Assembly: GCA_973895155.1 (NCBI GenBank)
Contig: OZ316892.1
Span: 25,544,001-25,608,000 of the forward strand
DNA from: Marsupella aquatica
Lineage: Eukaryota; Marchantiophyta
DNA: 64,000 bases
Reading direction: 5' to 3'
Position numbers and translations under genes: made by a program. Under the pieces are notes generated by a model that was given only the letters and a program-made list of their open reading frames with translations, did not search any database and was not told the origin of the DNA. Below, one piece after another: positions 1 through 11,122 of this stretch (the first letter of the stretch is position 1; the number at the start of each line of letters is the position of its first letter).

Positions 1-2544
1 ACATCCCTTCAGTACCGTGGAGGAAACCATCAAGCACCGTTTTGCTAAAGTGGGCAATTAAGCTACCCACACATTAAACAGTAGTTCAGATTGTAGCTGG
101 TTTTGTGATTGATATTAATTATGGTTGCCTTGGTAAGTTTGGCAATTGTTTCAAGTGTCAAACTTTGACTTGTCCATTTTTGAATTTTTTTTTCTTTATG
201 GACCCCACTAGAGGTCCCTTCCAAAATTCCTGGCACCACAGCGTGCCACGTCAACAACAAGACTCGTCAATTTTGTGAATCAAACTTATAGTTTTCATTC
301 ATGTTTGTGTCAATTTGGGTGTAAATTTTGGGACGCCATGCCGTAAAAAGAAAAGTAAAAACATTGGAAATGCAAAGAACAAGACGGTTAAAACTGTCAC
401 TATGTAACTGTTTTAGTTACATTTCCAATTTTAAAACTTAAATTCAAAGATTTATAAAAAGTATTTTTCATATAATAAATAATGACTAATAACTAACTTG
501 ATAACTTCCTTGTTAAACCGCAACTCCCGGTATGTAAGGACCTCTCGTATTGTATGGCCATTAATGTTGGGAAGAGCACATAGAAACCCAGGATCGGGGA
601 GGAGGAATGGCTGGAATCTTGAAAGTTCATCGAATTTTATACTCAAAACTATTTACTCATTCTCAAAACAAAAAATACCCAGTCGTACATCTCATTGAGA
701 TCTTTCTTTTGCACCCTAGATCGCTTTCTAACATGGATGAATAAGATTTCTAGAGGCATTACAAAATGGACGGCAAAGATTGTAAAATCAACAAAATCGA
801 CGGCTAGGAAGGCTTGGATTTGTTTAATTTTTCATTTGAAAAATATTAACCCATTTGCAAAACGGACAGAACCCATCCATAGATCTATTTGAGATCTTTC
901 TTTTGAGCCATAGATTGGCCATTATGATGGACGGACGAGATTTCCGGAGATAAGAAATGGAGACGGCTCAGATCGACTCTTCCCCCTGATTTTATTAGCC
1001 AAGGGGTCCACGAACTAATTAGACTTGGAAATACGTCTGGGCTTCAGTTTCTAGATAATTGCCTCTAAAATAACATGGGGGTCCATGGATTAATTCCTTG
1101 TACAGAATGGCAACCTATGTGAACTGCTCTCACTGCCTTAACAGAGATTCAAGAAAGTTAAACTAACAAGTGAACAAGACTCTATCTAAGTAGTGAATGA
1201 AACAAAATGACTTTGTTTCAAGAAGACAAAAACTCACAACAAGAATATAAAGTCAACTACGACTAGATGAAGCAAAAAGGTTCCCTTAACAAATGAATGG
1301 CTATGCTTCAAGAATACCCATACTTTCCCTACAAGAACAAGAGTCAACTATGTCCCTAATTGGGCCCTAACTTGGGCAAATGAAACCCAAATCACAAGCC
1401 TGCAAAAACATAGAGCACCCAAAGGCTTGACGGTCATGCGAGGGACATGGCAAGTGGAATTGACGGCCATGTACCCAGGCATGACAATCAGTGTCCCTGT
1501 CACTCTTGAACTGCTGTAGGATTCTTGTGCCTCCTCCTGGCATACTGAACCTTGCCCTAAAACCCTGTGACCTCCCCACCTATAAGTGCAACATCTACAC
1601 AATTACAAAATCTTTGAATGTATCAATAAGAGTTCAGGACTATGCTATTGTTCTTATAGACTAGCCCCATGCCTGTGCATTGCATAGTATTGCCAATACT
1701 AAGTGATTGGTGAGTGGAAGTGTTGTCGAGTATCAGTGAGATTACCAAGGAGTCAACATGGCAGGGAGTCAACAAGTCAGTTTGAGAACTGGATTTCAAG
1801 GAGTGTGTAGGTTACAGGAGAGTGATGGGTTGGATGTGGAAAACATGCACAATGGTACCTTTAGGTCCATCTCATGGTTAGGAAATGATGTCACCATGAT
1901 CCAACGGCCAAGGAGGCTTTCTCTAAGGATGACATTTTGTAAGCAGACCATGAGAAAAAAAGAGCGGGATTGCATACTACAGTGTTTAGATGAATGCATA
2001 CAAATGACTGCACCTCTGTCTTTTGTCCCACAGTGACAAACATAAACCACTCATAAAAAGTGTACAAACATTGCAAAACTCACAGAAAAAGGGAACATCT
2101 TCACTACCTCCAAACGCTTGTAAAAAGTTCTAAACGAGTGCAAAACCCATGGGAAATAATGCGAAGATTTTGACGATCTCAAAACACTTTATCAGCAGTG
2201 TAAAATAAGTGCAAAACCCATGAAGAGAAGGAAGAAAGATCTGTCTTGCAATAAACCTATCGTTGCACTTATGGAAGGTGCACTTGGGAAGAGTGCACTG
2301 TAACTAATGAACAGCCTAAAGTCCTGAGCCTTCAGTACCCACGACGTCGTTCGACGAGAGAGCAAAATAATGGTGGAAGAAGATTCAAGCCTTCGATTTC
2401 CTGTTCGGTACAGTACACAAGAAAGCTCGGCGAGAGGCGGCAATAAGCTGAGAATTTCATCCGTATCTCTTCTTATTGCTTGCTCTGTGTGGATTTCTTA
2501 GTGAATTTTCAAGGTTTTCGCTGGGACTTTTTGAGTGACTCGAC
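1..2544. other. Intergenic, no gene recognised
   Basis: I see no convincing coding region here. Short open frames lack family motifs and ATG-plus-splice structure. Two diverged direct repeats begin near 694 and 889, each with GAGATCTTTCTTTTG followed by a related stretch. Around 2100-2230 the phrase GTGCAAAACCCATG recurs. The last 100-200 bases are presumably the promoter and 5' leader of the ribosomal protein gene that begins at 2545, but I cannot place a TATA box with confidence. Confidence 0.5.
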
Positions 2545-3442
2545 ATGGCGTCGAAGAAATTGGGGAGATTCATCCACTTCGCCAATCTGCCGCTGAGAAT
2601 GCTGCTGCCTAAAAGCCTGGATAATGTCAAGGAGGTGGCCTTCAAGACCGTCCCCAGCGCCTCCAAGGTATGTCGCAGAAATTAGAAGTAGCTCGCCTTC
2701 ACTGAGATTGCTGTGCTTCTGCCTTCTCTCAGTAATGCCGGCAGATTTTCTGCAGCTTAATCGACACTCTCTCTTGTTCGGTCTAGTTGAGATTTAGGTC
2801 ATACTTTGGAGAGGAAAGTCATCAAAACAGAGGTAGAGGTCCAAATTTCGGGTTGAGAGATTGGGAGTGGAGCAATGTAGGGCTTAGGGTTTAGTGATTG
2901 AGACATGGATGTGCCTGTTGTGGACGTGCTTTTGTACTACGAGATTGACGTGAAGAGAGCTGTAGAATATGTGCACCTCTTGTGGAGAAATGGAAGGTTT
3001 TCGGATTTTGAAGATAGGGATCTAGCACGTTAGATATGTTAGTCCGTTGGGCCTGTTGAATTCAATAGAGATTGGAGTCTATTTAGGAGCTAGCAGTGGC
3101 GAAGTTTAACGGTTTAGGGTTTGTTGAGAAGGGAATTTTTTAATCTGGATATGGTTTTCGGTTTTGCAGATTGAAATCAAGAGAGTCCTGGAGTCTGTGT
3201 ATGGTCTGGAAGTGGAGAAAGTGCACACTCTCAACATGGAGGGCAAGAAGAAGCTGAATAGAAAGAGTGGGACGTATTACAGGAGACCGGATTACAAGAA
3301 AGCTTATGTGGTACTCAAAAATTCCATTTCGCTACCAAAAGATGTGTTTCCACTGAACGCTTTTGAACAAGGAACAGAAGCGGCAACAAATCTGAAACCA
3401 ACCCATAATCAAGGCGTAAGATCAGCCAAGAGGAAAAGTTAG
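2545..3442 (+). CDS. Mitochondrial large-subunit ribosomal protein uL23 (mRPL23)
   Basis: Two exons: 2545-2667 and 3170-3442, with a 502-bp intron (AAG|GTATG donor, TTTTGCAG|ATT acceptor, phase 0). The product is 131 aa. It starts MASKKLGRFIHFANLPLR and continues PSASKIEIKRVLESVYG, EVEKVHTLNMEGKKK and YRRPDYKKAYVVLKN, the conserved core of the plant mitochondrial uL23 family. uL23 sits at the polypeptide exit tunnel of the large ribosomal subunit. I know the family from the Arabidopsis nuclear gene for mitochondrial L23, which also joins a short first exon to the core at the SASK/IEIKR point. The C-terminus here is short (about 40 residues after the core, Lys/Arg-rich at the end) compared with angiosperm proteins. 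No separate targeting peptide is obvious, but the first 20 residues are basic and hydrophobic. A housekeeping gene with no visible damage. Confidence 0.88.
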
Positions 3443-6091
3443 AAGTGTATTTTTATTAGTTATTCCTCTCACTTCAACATTTTGTCTGCAAACATTACGC
3501 GAGTCTTTTAAGATCTCGATTATTGGATTACGTGCAATGATTTTCTTCAACCCTTACTGTGGAATCTTCAGATACTTCACAATTGCTGGGATAGATGTAG
3601 TAGTTGTCAATGTATAATAATTTTGATTCAAAGTTAGTGAGTTCCAGTCATCTTGGCCACTTTCAGTTAGATCATATAGGAAACTCTAGCAGTCTGTATG
3701 CTAAGTATTGAGCACTGGTTGGATTAATAGATCATATCTTACCGCGAACTCGGAATTTGTAGGTGTGATTTGTTTCTGGTTCATGCCCCTGTAATGCCAT
3801 CAAATTTGGTATTCGAAGTTTAGTAATGGTGCCAAGAAGAAGAGGGTGAACTTATAGTACTATGAGTTGTTAGTTGGCAAAGACGTTTCTTTTCAGTTGG
3901 TTTATAATCCTCTTTTGAGTTGTTTGTGTATGACCATCGAGCTTGTGAGACCTGGTCACGATCTACTTCATTTTAATCCAGTTCATGTGCATAGAAACTC
4001 ACGGAGCTCGAAACTTAAATTTTTCAAGTCATACTAAACGTCCACAGAGATGATGATGACAAAATGATCCAACCAGGATTGGTTCATGTTGAACAAAAGC
4101 TCCCGTCCTCTGTTTTGTAGGCCAATGCGAACCAAAGAATATTGTTGGGATCCGTTGAAAGTTTTTGATGTGGTATGTCAACTCTGTAGTGGAGACTTCC
4201 CCGAAGGGATGCTCCCAGAGCACCAAGGTGAATCTTAAGCATTCCATCAAAGGTAAAACACGTTTCGGTTTGTTCACTTCCTCGATATATGTGTTTGAAA
4301 CAAACGCTGCTCTATAGTTTGCCTTCTGCAAAACTTAAGTTTCTTGGGAGTTTATGGTGGTTTATAAGTATAACTGGAGGGAATGCCGGGAAGAAAGAAG
4401 ATTTATCGCAAAAAGCGAGATGTTTCATTAAACCATAGGCACAGCCAAGATCGAACAACGCTATGCGGAACAAAATTTCCATTGCTGCTAAAAATTCTTC
4501 CTACATTTCTTTATCTATGGAGTGCAGCTCCTAAGGCGCGCTGGAGCTTTCCCGGCCTCCCGAGTGCAATCTCGGCATCATCAACCTGAAGAGAAAATAG
4601 AGAGACCGGAACATCTTCAAATCCAGTCCGAGATTCTGGGAAGGCTTACAAAAGTATTCCTAGAAGAGTTGAAGACAAGGCCTTCTAATTCTTACCAGGT
4701 CTAGTGAACCATTGTTTAATTTACAATTTCAGTAGATTGAAACGGAATAAAAACCAGGAATTGGAGAAAGAGAGATACCTCCTTCTTCCGAGGCACCTTT
4801 TGCTCTGACAACAGCAATTGAATGTGGGAAGGAGATGTGCAGCCTACACGTTACAGAACAAGCTACGAATAGGTGCCACTCATCCTCGCACATTAAAAGC
4901 ATTTCACCAAAACCTATTGAACGAGAACGCGGCCTCTTTTTCCGATTCCTTCTCAAATCCCTTCATCCACTAATTGCGCTTCAAATTCAGTAATCGAGAC
5001 AAGCAATTCAAATATCCTGATATTCAAATGACAGAAATGAACGAAGAAGTCTCCGACGAGCCTAAGGGACGAGTGGACGAAATCACAACCGATCCAGTGT
5101 ATCAAACTATTTCATCCGCAAGGACCCCCGTCCCAAAACAAATCAGATTTCACAATGTAAGCTTTTCGAGTGGGGCAGGACTTCGAATACAAATTGAGCG
5201 TTCAACACGAGAAGAGAGTAGTACAATTACCGTGGTTGGCTGCTCAGCTTCAGCCTTTTGTCCTTCCAAGAGCATTACTTGAGTTGCCCCGAGAGCTAAA
5301 TTTTATGCACAGCAGAAAAGAGTCCGTTGTTCGAAAAACAAAATGGCGATGTATGATGGACTTGATCTCTACTTTTCAAAGAATCATTCATCTCAAACTA
5401 AGAGCTGCATTGTTCGATGGACTCGAGGTCTGAGTATCTTTGAAGCAGAAATTGATGAGATTGATTCTATTTGTCCACGAGATGTATGCAACTAAACAAA
5501 ACACGACTTTTCTCGCCTACATGCCCTAAGAGTGGCTCGGAAAACAGAGCTCTAGCATACGTAATTCGTTGAGTATGAATTGCTCTAGGCTGCTGTGGAT
5601 CAGGCTCCAAGCATCACAAAATGAAACAAGGTTCATAAATGTAATTTTACCGTTTACCAATTAGCCAATTGAAAACTTAGGCAGGCATCGAAAAAAGAAA
5701 CATTTCCGGCAATTATATAACATACCTTGCTTTTCCGCACTGCCAGGACCGTGGTCCGAAAACATCGCGGCGAAGGACAAAACTGTTACAATCTCAGCTG
5801 ACTTGCTGAGCCCCTGGATTGAAACCTTGTTTTACTCCTGCAGAGTGCAGAAGTGATGTGGATGCTAGACATTAAAGGTAGGGACGAAATCTGCAATCTC
5901 TGCTAAAAAGAAAGTCATCATGACAGCAATGAGATGAAACTTTCTGTCCACGAAATGTATTCAAGAATTCAGTCTTCCAGTCTTATGACTTATATGACAC
6001 AAGTTACTTGAATAAACTCCGTCCATTTCGTCGACGGGAAAGGTAGTACTCCTGAGGGACATGCGGAGCTGACTGTAACGGAGAGTCGTAC
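3443..6091. other. 3' flank of NLR copy 1, unit of segmental duplication
   Basis: From about 3,900 this stretch matches, in patches, the region 25,650-29,080 that lies downstream of NLR copy 3. Examples are the phrase around 3931-3965 (GAGCTTGTGAGACCTGGTCA) against 25,665, and the segment ending in ATCATCAACCT at 4578 against 26,430. The part from 5,490 to 6,090 also matches the downstream flanks of copies 2 and 3. Open frames here (for example 4029-4331 minus) are not shared intact with the other copies, so I do not call genes. Some 3' untranslated sequence of copy 1 is expected. Confidence 0.5.
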
Positions 6092-9000
6092 CTATTTGAG
6101 TTTGTAACCCAAGTATTCCACCGAGCTCGTTCCCAAACAAGGACTTCTTCCATACTGGTAACTCTCAACTCCAGGAGGTTTGATTCGCAGTGCCCATTCT
6201 GCATCTGCTCTGGCTCCATCCTCATCCTTCAATAAGAACTTCACGAGGCCCCTGTGTTTCACCATTTCATAGTCATCTGTTTCTAGCTCCAGCGCTTCAT
6301 TCAAATCTACCAACGCCCCGTTTAAGTCGCCCATCATCCTTTTCAGAACTCCCCTTTCCTGCAAGCCAAGTGATCTGTCGCCTGCTAATTCAATGAACCC
6401 ATTGGCATCCCTGAGGGCCCATTCAAAATCGCCCAGCATTGCTTTCACGAAGCATCTTGCGCTGCCATCAAATAGAAGAATTTGAGTGTCTTAAAAGCGA
6501 AGACGGATCTCAAAGCCCTGGAGCTCCTTGACTCTCATTCTCCAAATTGAAGATATTAAAACTCACACCTGAAGATTAAAATCTCACAACAAATCTTAAC
6601 AATTTGTGGGAATATGGATCCTCAAAGTTATCGTGGCTCGCTCGCTCGCTCACTCTCATTCTCTGAATTAAAGATATTGTAAGTTACACCTGAAAAATTG
6701 AAATCTCACCACGAATCTTAACAGTTTGTGTGAAAAGCGTCATGATCGAATTAGATGTTTGAATCTGCATGCCCATTAGACCTTCAATCTAAATTTAGGA
6801 TCAAGCTGAGAAGTTGTACCTTACAAGCCTACCAACCATTTCAATGGCCAGAGCATTGTCGTAGGCTTCGAGTGCTCCCTTGTAGTCTCCCATACTTACT
6901 AGTGCGTCGACTTTGCCTTCATAAGCAGTACTTGACAGGTACACTCTCTCCTCCTCATTTCCATTAGTGGCAAATTCATAAGCTTGTGCACTCCAATATT
7001 GGAAGTGCCAATCCTGATGCTTATTGCTACAAGTAAGAACTCTCAAGCTTTCCAAAGCAGGTGCGTCATCCAAAAGGGCCTTTCTAAGATAACTCTTATT
7101 CTGAACTAGAGCACAACAAATGTACCATAATGCCAAGGTTACATTCATTCGTACAGCAGGGCTCACTCCCTCTCCTAAGAGTCCAACAAGCCTCCCCATT
7201 GCACCCGTATAACATCCAATCTTGATTGCATTCACCACCACATCTTTGGAAAGACTTCCTAAAGCCCAAGCTGCTTGCTCTTGTACATCTGGCTTCACTC
7301 CCTCTTCTAAGAGTCCAACAAGCCTCTCCACTGCACCCGGGTAAGATCCAATCTTGGTTGCATTTTCCACCACATTGTTGGAAATATATCCTAAAGCCCA
7401 AGCTGCTTGCTTTTGTACATCTGGATTCACTCCCCCTCCTAAGAGTCCAACAAGCCTCTCCACTGCACGCGAGTAAGATCCAATCTTGGTTGCATTCACC
7501 ACCACATCTTTGGAAAGACTTCCTAAAGCCCAAGCTGCTTGTTGTTGTACATCTGGCTTCACTCCCTCTTCTAAGAGTCCAACAAGCCTCTCCACTGCAC
7601 CCGGGTAAGATCCAATCTTGGTTGCATTTTTCACCACATTGTTGGAAATATATCCTAAAGCCCAAGCTGCTTGCTTTTGTACATCTGGATTCACTCCCCC
7701 TCCTAAGAGTCCAACAAGCCTCTCCACTGCACGCGAGTAAGATCCAATCTTGGTTGCATTCACCACCACATCTTTGGAAAGACTTCCTAAAGCCCAAGCT
7801 GCTTGTTGTTGTACATCTGGCTTCACTCCCTCTTCTAAGAGTCCAACAAGCCTCTCCACTGCACCCGGGTAAGATCCAATCTTGGTTGCATTTTCCACCA
7901 CATTGTTGGAAATATATCCTAAAGCCCAAGCTGCTTGCTGTTGTACATCTGGATTCACTCCCCCTCCTAAGAGTCCAACAAGCCTCTCCACTGCACGCGA
8001 GTAAGATCCAATCTTGGTTGCATTCACCACCACATCTTTGGAAAGACTTCCTAAAGCCCAAGCTGCTTGTTGTTGTACATCTGGCTTCACTCCCTCTTCA
8101 AAGAGTCCAACAAGCCTCTCCATTGCACCCGGGTAAGATCCAATCTTGGTTGCATTTTCCACCACATTGTTGGAAATATATCCTAAAGCCCAAATTGCTT
8201 GCTTTTGTACATCTGGATTCACTCCCCCTCCTAAGAGTCCAACAAGTCTCTCCACTGCACCGAGATAAGATCCAATCTTGGTTGCATTCTCCAAATCTTT
8301 GGACATATTTCCTATTGCCCAAGCTGCACTTCCTTGTGCATGTGGGCTTAGCCCCTCCCCTAACAATGCCACCAGCTTCTCCACGGCACCTGGATATGAC
8401 ACAATCTTGGTTGCATTTTCGACAATGTTTTGTGAAAGATATCCTAATGTCCTAGCTGTCTCACATTGTATATCTTGGCCAACTGCGTCTACCAAGAGTT
8501 CAATCAGTCTCTCAACTGCACCTGAATGAGATCCAATCTTGACTGCATCTCCTACATTGTGAAAAGATAAGCCTTGGAAGAGATAAAGAACTTCTCTGAG
8601 TTGAGGTCGAAAGTCAGATTTTGTTTGCTGGAGAACGGCCATCAACGCAGGAAGGATCTGGTCATTGCTTTCCTTGAAGAGAGGCCTTTGGATTATGAGT
8701 GTGAATTGTAGCAAGGCTTGGCATGCACCTGAGATCGTTTCTTGCATAAATAGTAACTCAATAATCTTTTTCTGGTTCAACTCACCCAAAAGTAGATATT
8801 CTTCAAGAATCTACACATATGCAGCGGACTAGGTAAGTTAGTAGGTCTAGTACAGTACCACTGTCTTACAGTGAACACGCATAGCTGAACAACTTATTCC
8901 CTTCTTTTGAGTGTGTATAACTCAAAGTTGAGGCCAACGATTCAGAGTCATATTTGATGATCCAAACCTCAAATGTTATATATACAATTTCTGCTTATAT

Positions 9001-11122
9001 TATCCCGACGGAGATCATTGATTCATATATTTTAAAGATGATAGTAGACAGCTGGCCTCTAAACAGTCAAAATTTCTAAAATTCTCATTATCGTAGGGAT
9101 TGAGATTCTAAAGAATTACCTTTTTCGTCGCTTGATGTGATTTCTTTTGCCACTCCTCTTCACCATCTGCATTTAGTAGCCAGACGAATGTTCTGATTGA
9201 AGACAATGTTGAGATGCCAAGCTTGTCGGTATCATTCACAAATTGATTTACCGGAATCCCCAGCGTGCTTGCTGCTTTGTTACGCCATGACTCTTGCCCG
9301 TACAAAACTAGCAATATAGCAGCAACATTATCATTTGTAATATACTCCATCAACTTGGAAAACATCATGGCAATTTCCTCCTCCTTTATCTGACTTATAA
9401 AATTTTGTCGCATGGTATGCAAGGACCAACTCCTTTGAGGGTTATCACGTCTTCTTGGATCTGTTGGGCTATCGATCTGAATGAAGTTGATGGTCTCCAT
9501 GTGCTCACAGCACCTAGAGAATTTAGCCAAGCTGGAGTGTATAATCTTGAACAACGTCTTGAAGACTACTTCAGGAACAAGCTCGCTTTCAAACACAGAT
9601 GCTAAGAGTAAAAGAGTTTGCTCTTCACTTGAGAAAGAACTCAACGCCATTTCGATTGATGCTCCCATGGTACGTTTCGAGTAAGTACGACCAAACAGAG
9701 TAACAGGTCTTTGGTCATCCCCATTCTGTAGGTCCGAAAGATATCTAAGAGTAGATTCCCATTCCTGTAGTTGTGAAGCTTTTCCAACGCCTATGTTTGT
9801 TGCAACATTAGCCAACACCAAAGGGTTGGAAGCAGATTTGTCAATAATCTGATTGATTTGGTCCTGGCAGAGTCAGTGAACATTAATTAGACGTATATGT
9901 ATAATTGTCAGTAGCGACAATTTCTAGTCCTAGTTCACAGAACCATTCGCTCTAAAAAAAATGCCAATCGTCAGAAAATACCTGTGAACAAAATGCAGGA
10001 CTAGGTTCAAACAACTTTTACCTGTATATCCGAGGTCACTTCTTGGGGAAAGCCTTTAACATGGTTTGCAAGAATTTGGTTCGCCTGTTGGGAAGTCGGT
10101 AGAGAAATTGGAATTTCAACACAAACAGCATCAGTCCACAGTCCTGGACGCTGAGTAGTGATTAGGTATTGAATCCCTTGCTGTTGCACCAAAAGCCTGT
10201 CTACTATCATGGAATCCCACACGTCATCGAGTATAATCAGCACCATTTGATTTGCTAGTCGAGCTGAAAGTTGCTTGTGCATAGCATCCTCAGATTGCAA
10301 AGCGAAAGCAATCTCAACAGCTGAGCTCGCTTCACCTTGGCCAGCTGACGTAGGAAGAGCTTGGTATCCCAAATCTTGCCACAATTGCATGAGTAGGCTC
10401 TTGCAGTCTGCCTTCTTACCGCAACGTAAGAAAAATACACCGTCCACAAACCGTTTGGAAGCAGGGGCGATCTGAGTACCCTGAGTTTGCCCTTGGCCGC
10501 CTTGAGTCGTGTCTAGGGGATCTACGCCATCTTGGTAGAGACAAGCCAAGTATCTCGCCATGCTGGATTTGCCTTGGCCGGGTCCTCCAGAAACTACCAC
10601 AATGGGGCCAGTGTTTACACGTTCCAGAGCCATTCGAACTGCCCTGATGGATGCCTCAAGTGGCACATATTTCCTATCGGGTAAGAATGGCAGACGAGCG
10701 ACTCGACAGAGAGAGGCCTTTTCAAGTTGCTGTGTTCGTTCTGCTTGCTGAGAAATCATTTCTGGTAGGGTCTCAAAGGCTGTAATAACACTGTTCAAAG
10801 CTCCTATTAATGATTCTGGAAATAACAGTCGTCTCCCGACCCTACAGCAACAATTTTGTTGGAGCTTTTGTAGCTGAAGTTCTTCCTGGTCTAGAAGCTG
10901 AACAGCCAACTCCAGCACGGGCCCAATAAATGGGTCGGCGCTCATTCCATATCTGTTGAGGAGGGATGTCCAGTTGTTTGATTGTTGATTTAGAACAGCC
11001 AATCGTACTGGAAATAACTTCATAGCTTGGGATGTTTTGTACCAATCCAAAGCAGTCTGTTGGGCGAAGGCAGTAGCCTTGGTAATCAAATTCACCAACG
11101 CATTTGCCTCGGCAACAGCCAT
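6092..11122 (-). CDS. NLR copy 1: helical N-terminus / NB-ARC / ARM array / TPR protein
   Basis: Four exons on the minus strand: 11122-10022, 9863-9120, 8810-6820 and 6461-6092, joined in phases 0, 0 and 2 with GT-AG sites. The product is 1,401 aa. Residues 1-150 are an unassigned helical domain. The NTPase follows: P-loop GGPGQGKSS (179-187), kinase-2 VLIILDDVWD (294-303), RNBS-B YLITTQ (319-324), GLPL-like NPL (380-382), and LHT in the MHD place (515-517). Exon 3 codes for about twelve ARM units of 44 aa and exons 3-4 for four TPRs. As in other NB-ARC receptors it should be an ATP/ADP switch in innate immunity, with the ARM array as probable sensor; that role is inferred. The ATG at 11122 was chosen because the equivalent upstream frame has a stop in copies 2 and 3 and this ATG has A at -3 and G at +4. 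All exons are open. Confidence 0.85.
6530..6740. repeat. Imperfect tandem duplication in intron 3 of the NLR genes
   Basis: Two copies of about 110-120 bp each contain ACTCTCATTCTC, AATCTCAC and AATCTTAACA in the same order, separated by a GCTC run (GGCTCGCTCGCTCGCTCAC near 6632). The same duplicated intron is present in copies 2 (about 15,690-15,890) and 3 (about 29,520-29,730), so it predates the gene duplications. Confidence 0.6.
7160..8370 (-). repeat. ARM array of NLR copy 1, alternating A/B units (264-bp period)
   Basis: The coding sequence repeats every 132 bp (44 residues). Eight central units alternate between type B (VNPDVQ, WALGYISNN) and type A (VKPDVQ, WALGSLSKD), so the true near-identical period is 264 bp: B-A four times. 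Units at both ends are more diverged and cap the array. Each unit fits the ARM consensus GAVxxLVxLL...VQxxAAWALxxLS, with the Trp of helix 3 kept. Confidence 0.9.

Noticed and set aside
7226-8455. Plus-strand open frame of 409 codons opposite the ARM array of copy 1
   Set aside because: Same repeat-driven artefact as in copy 3.
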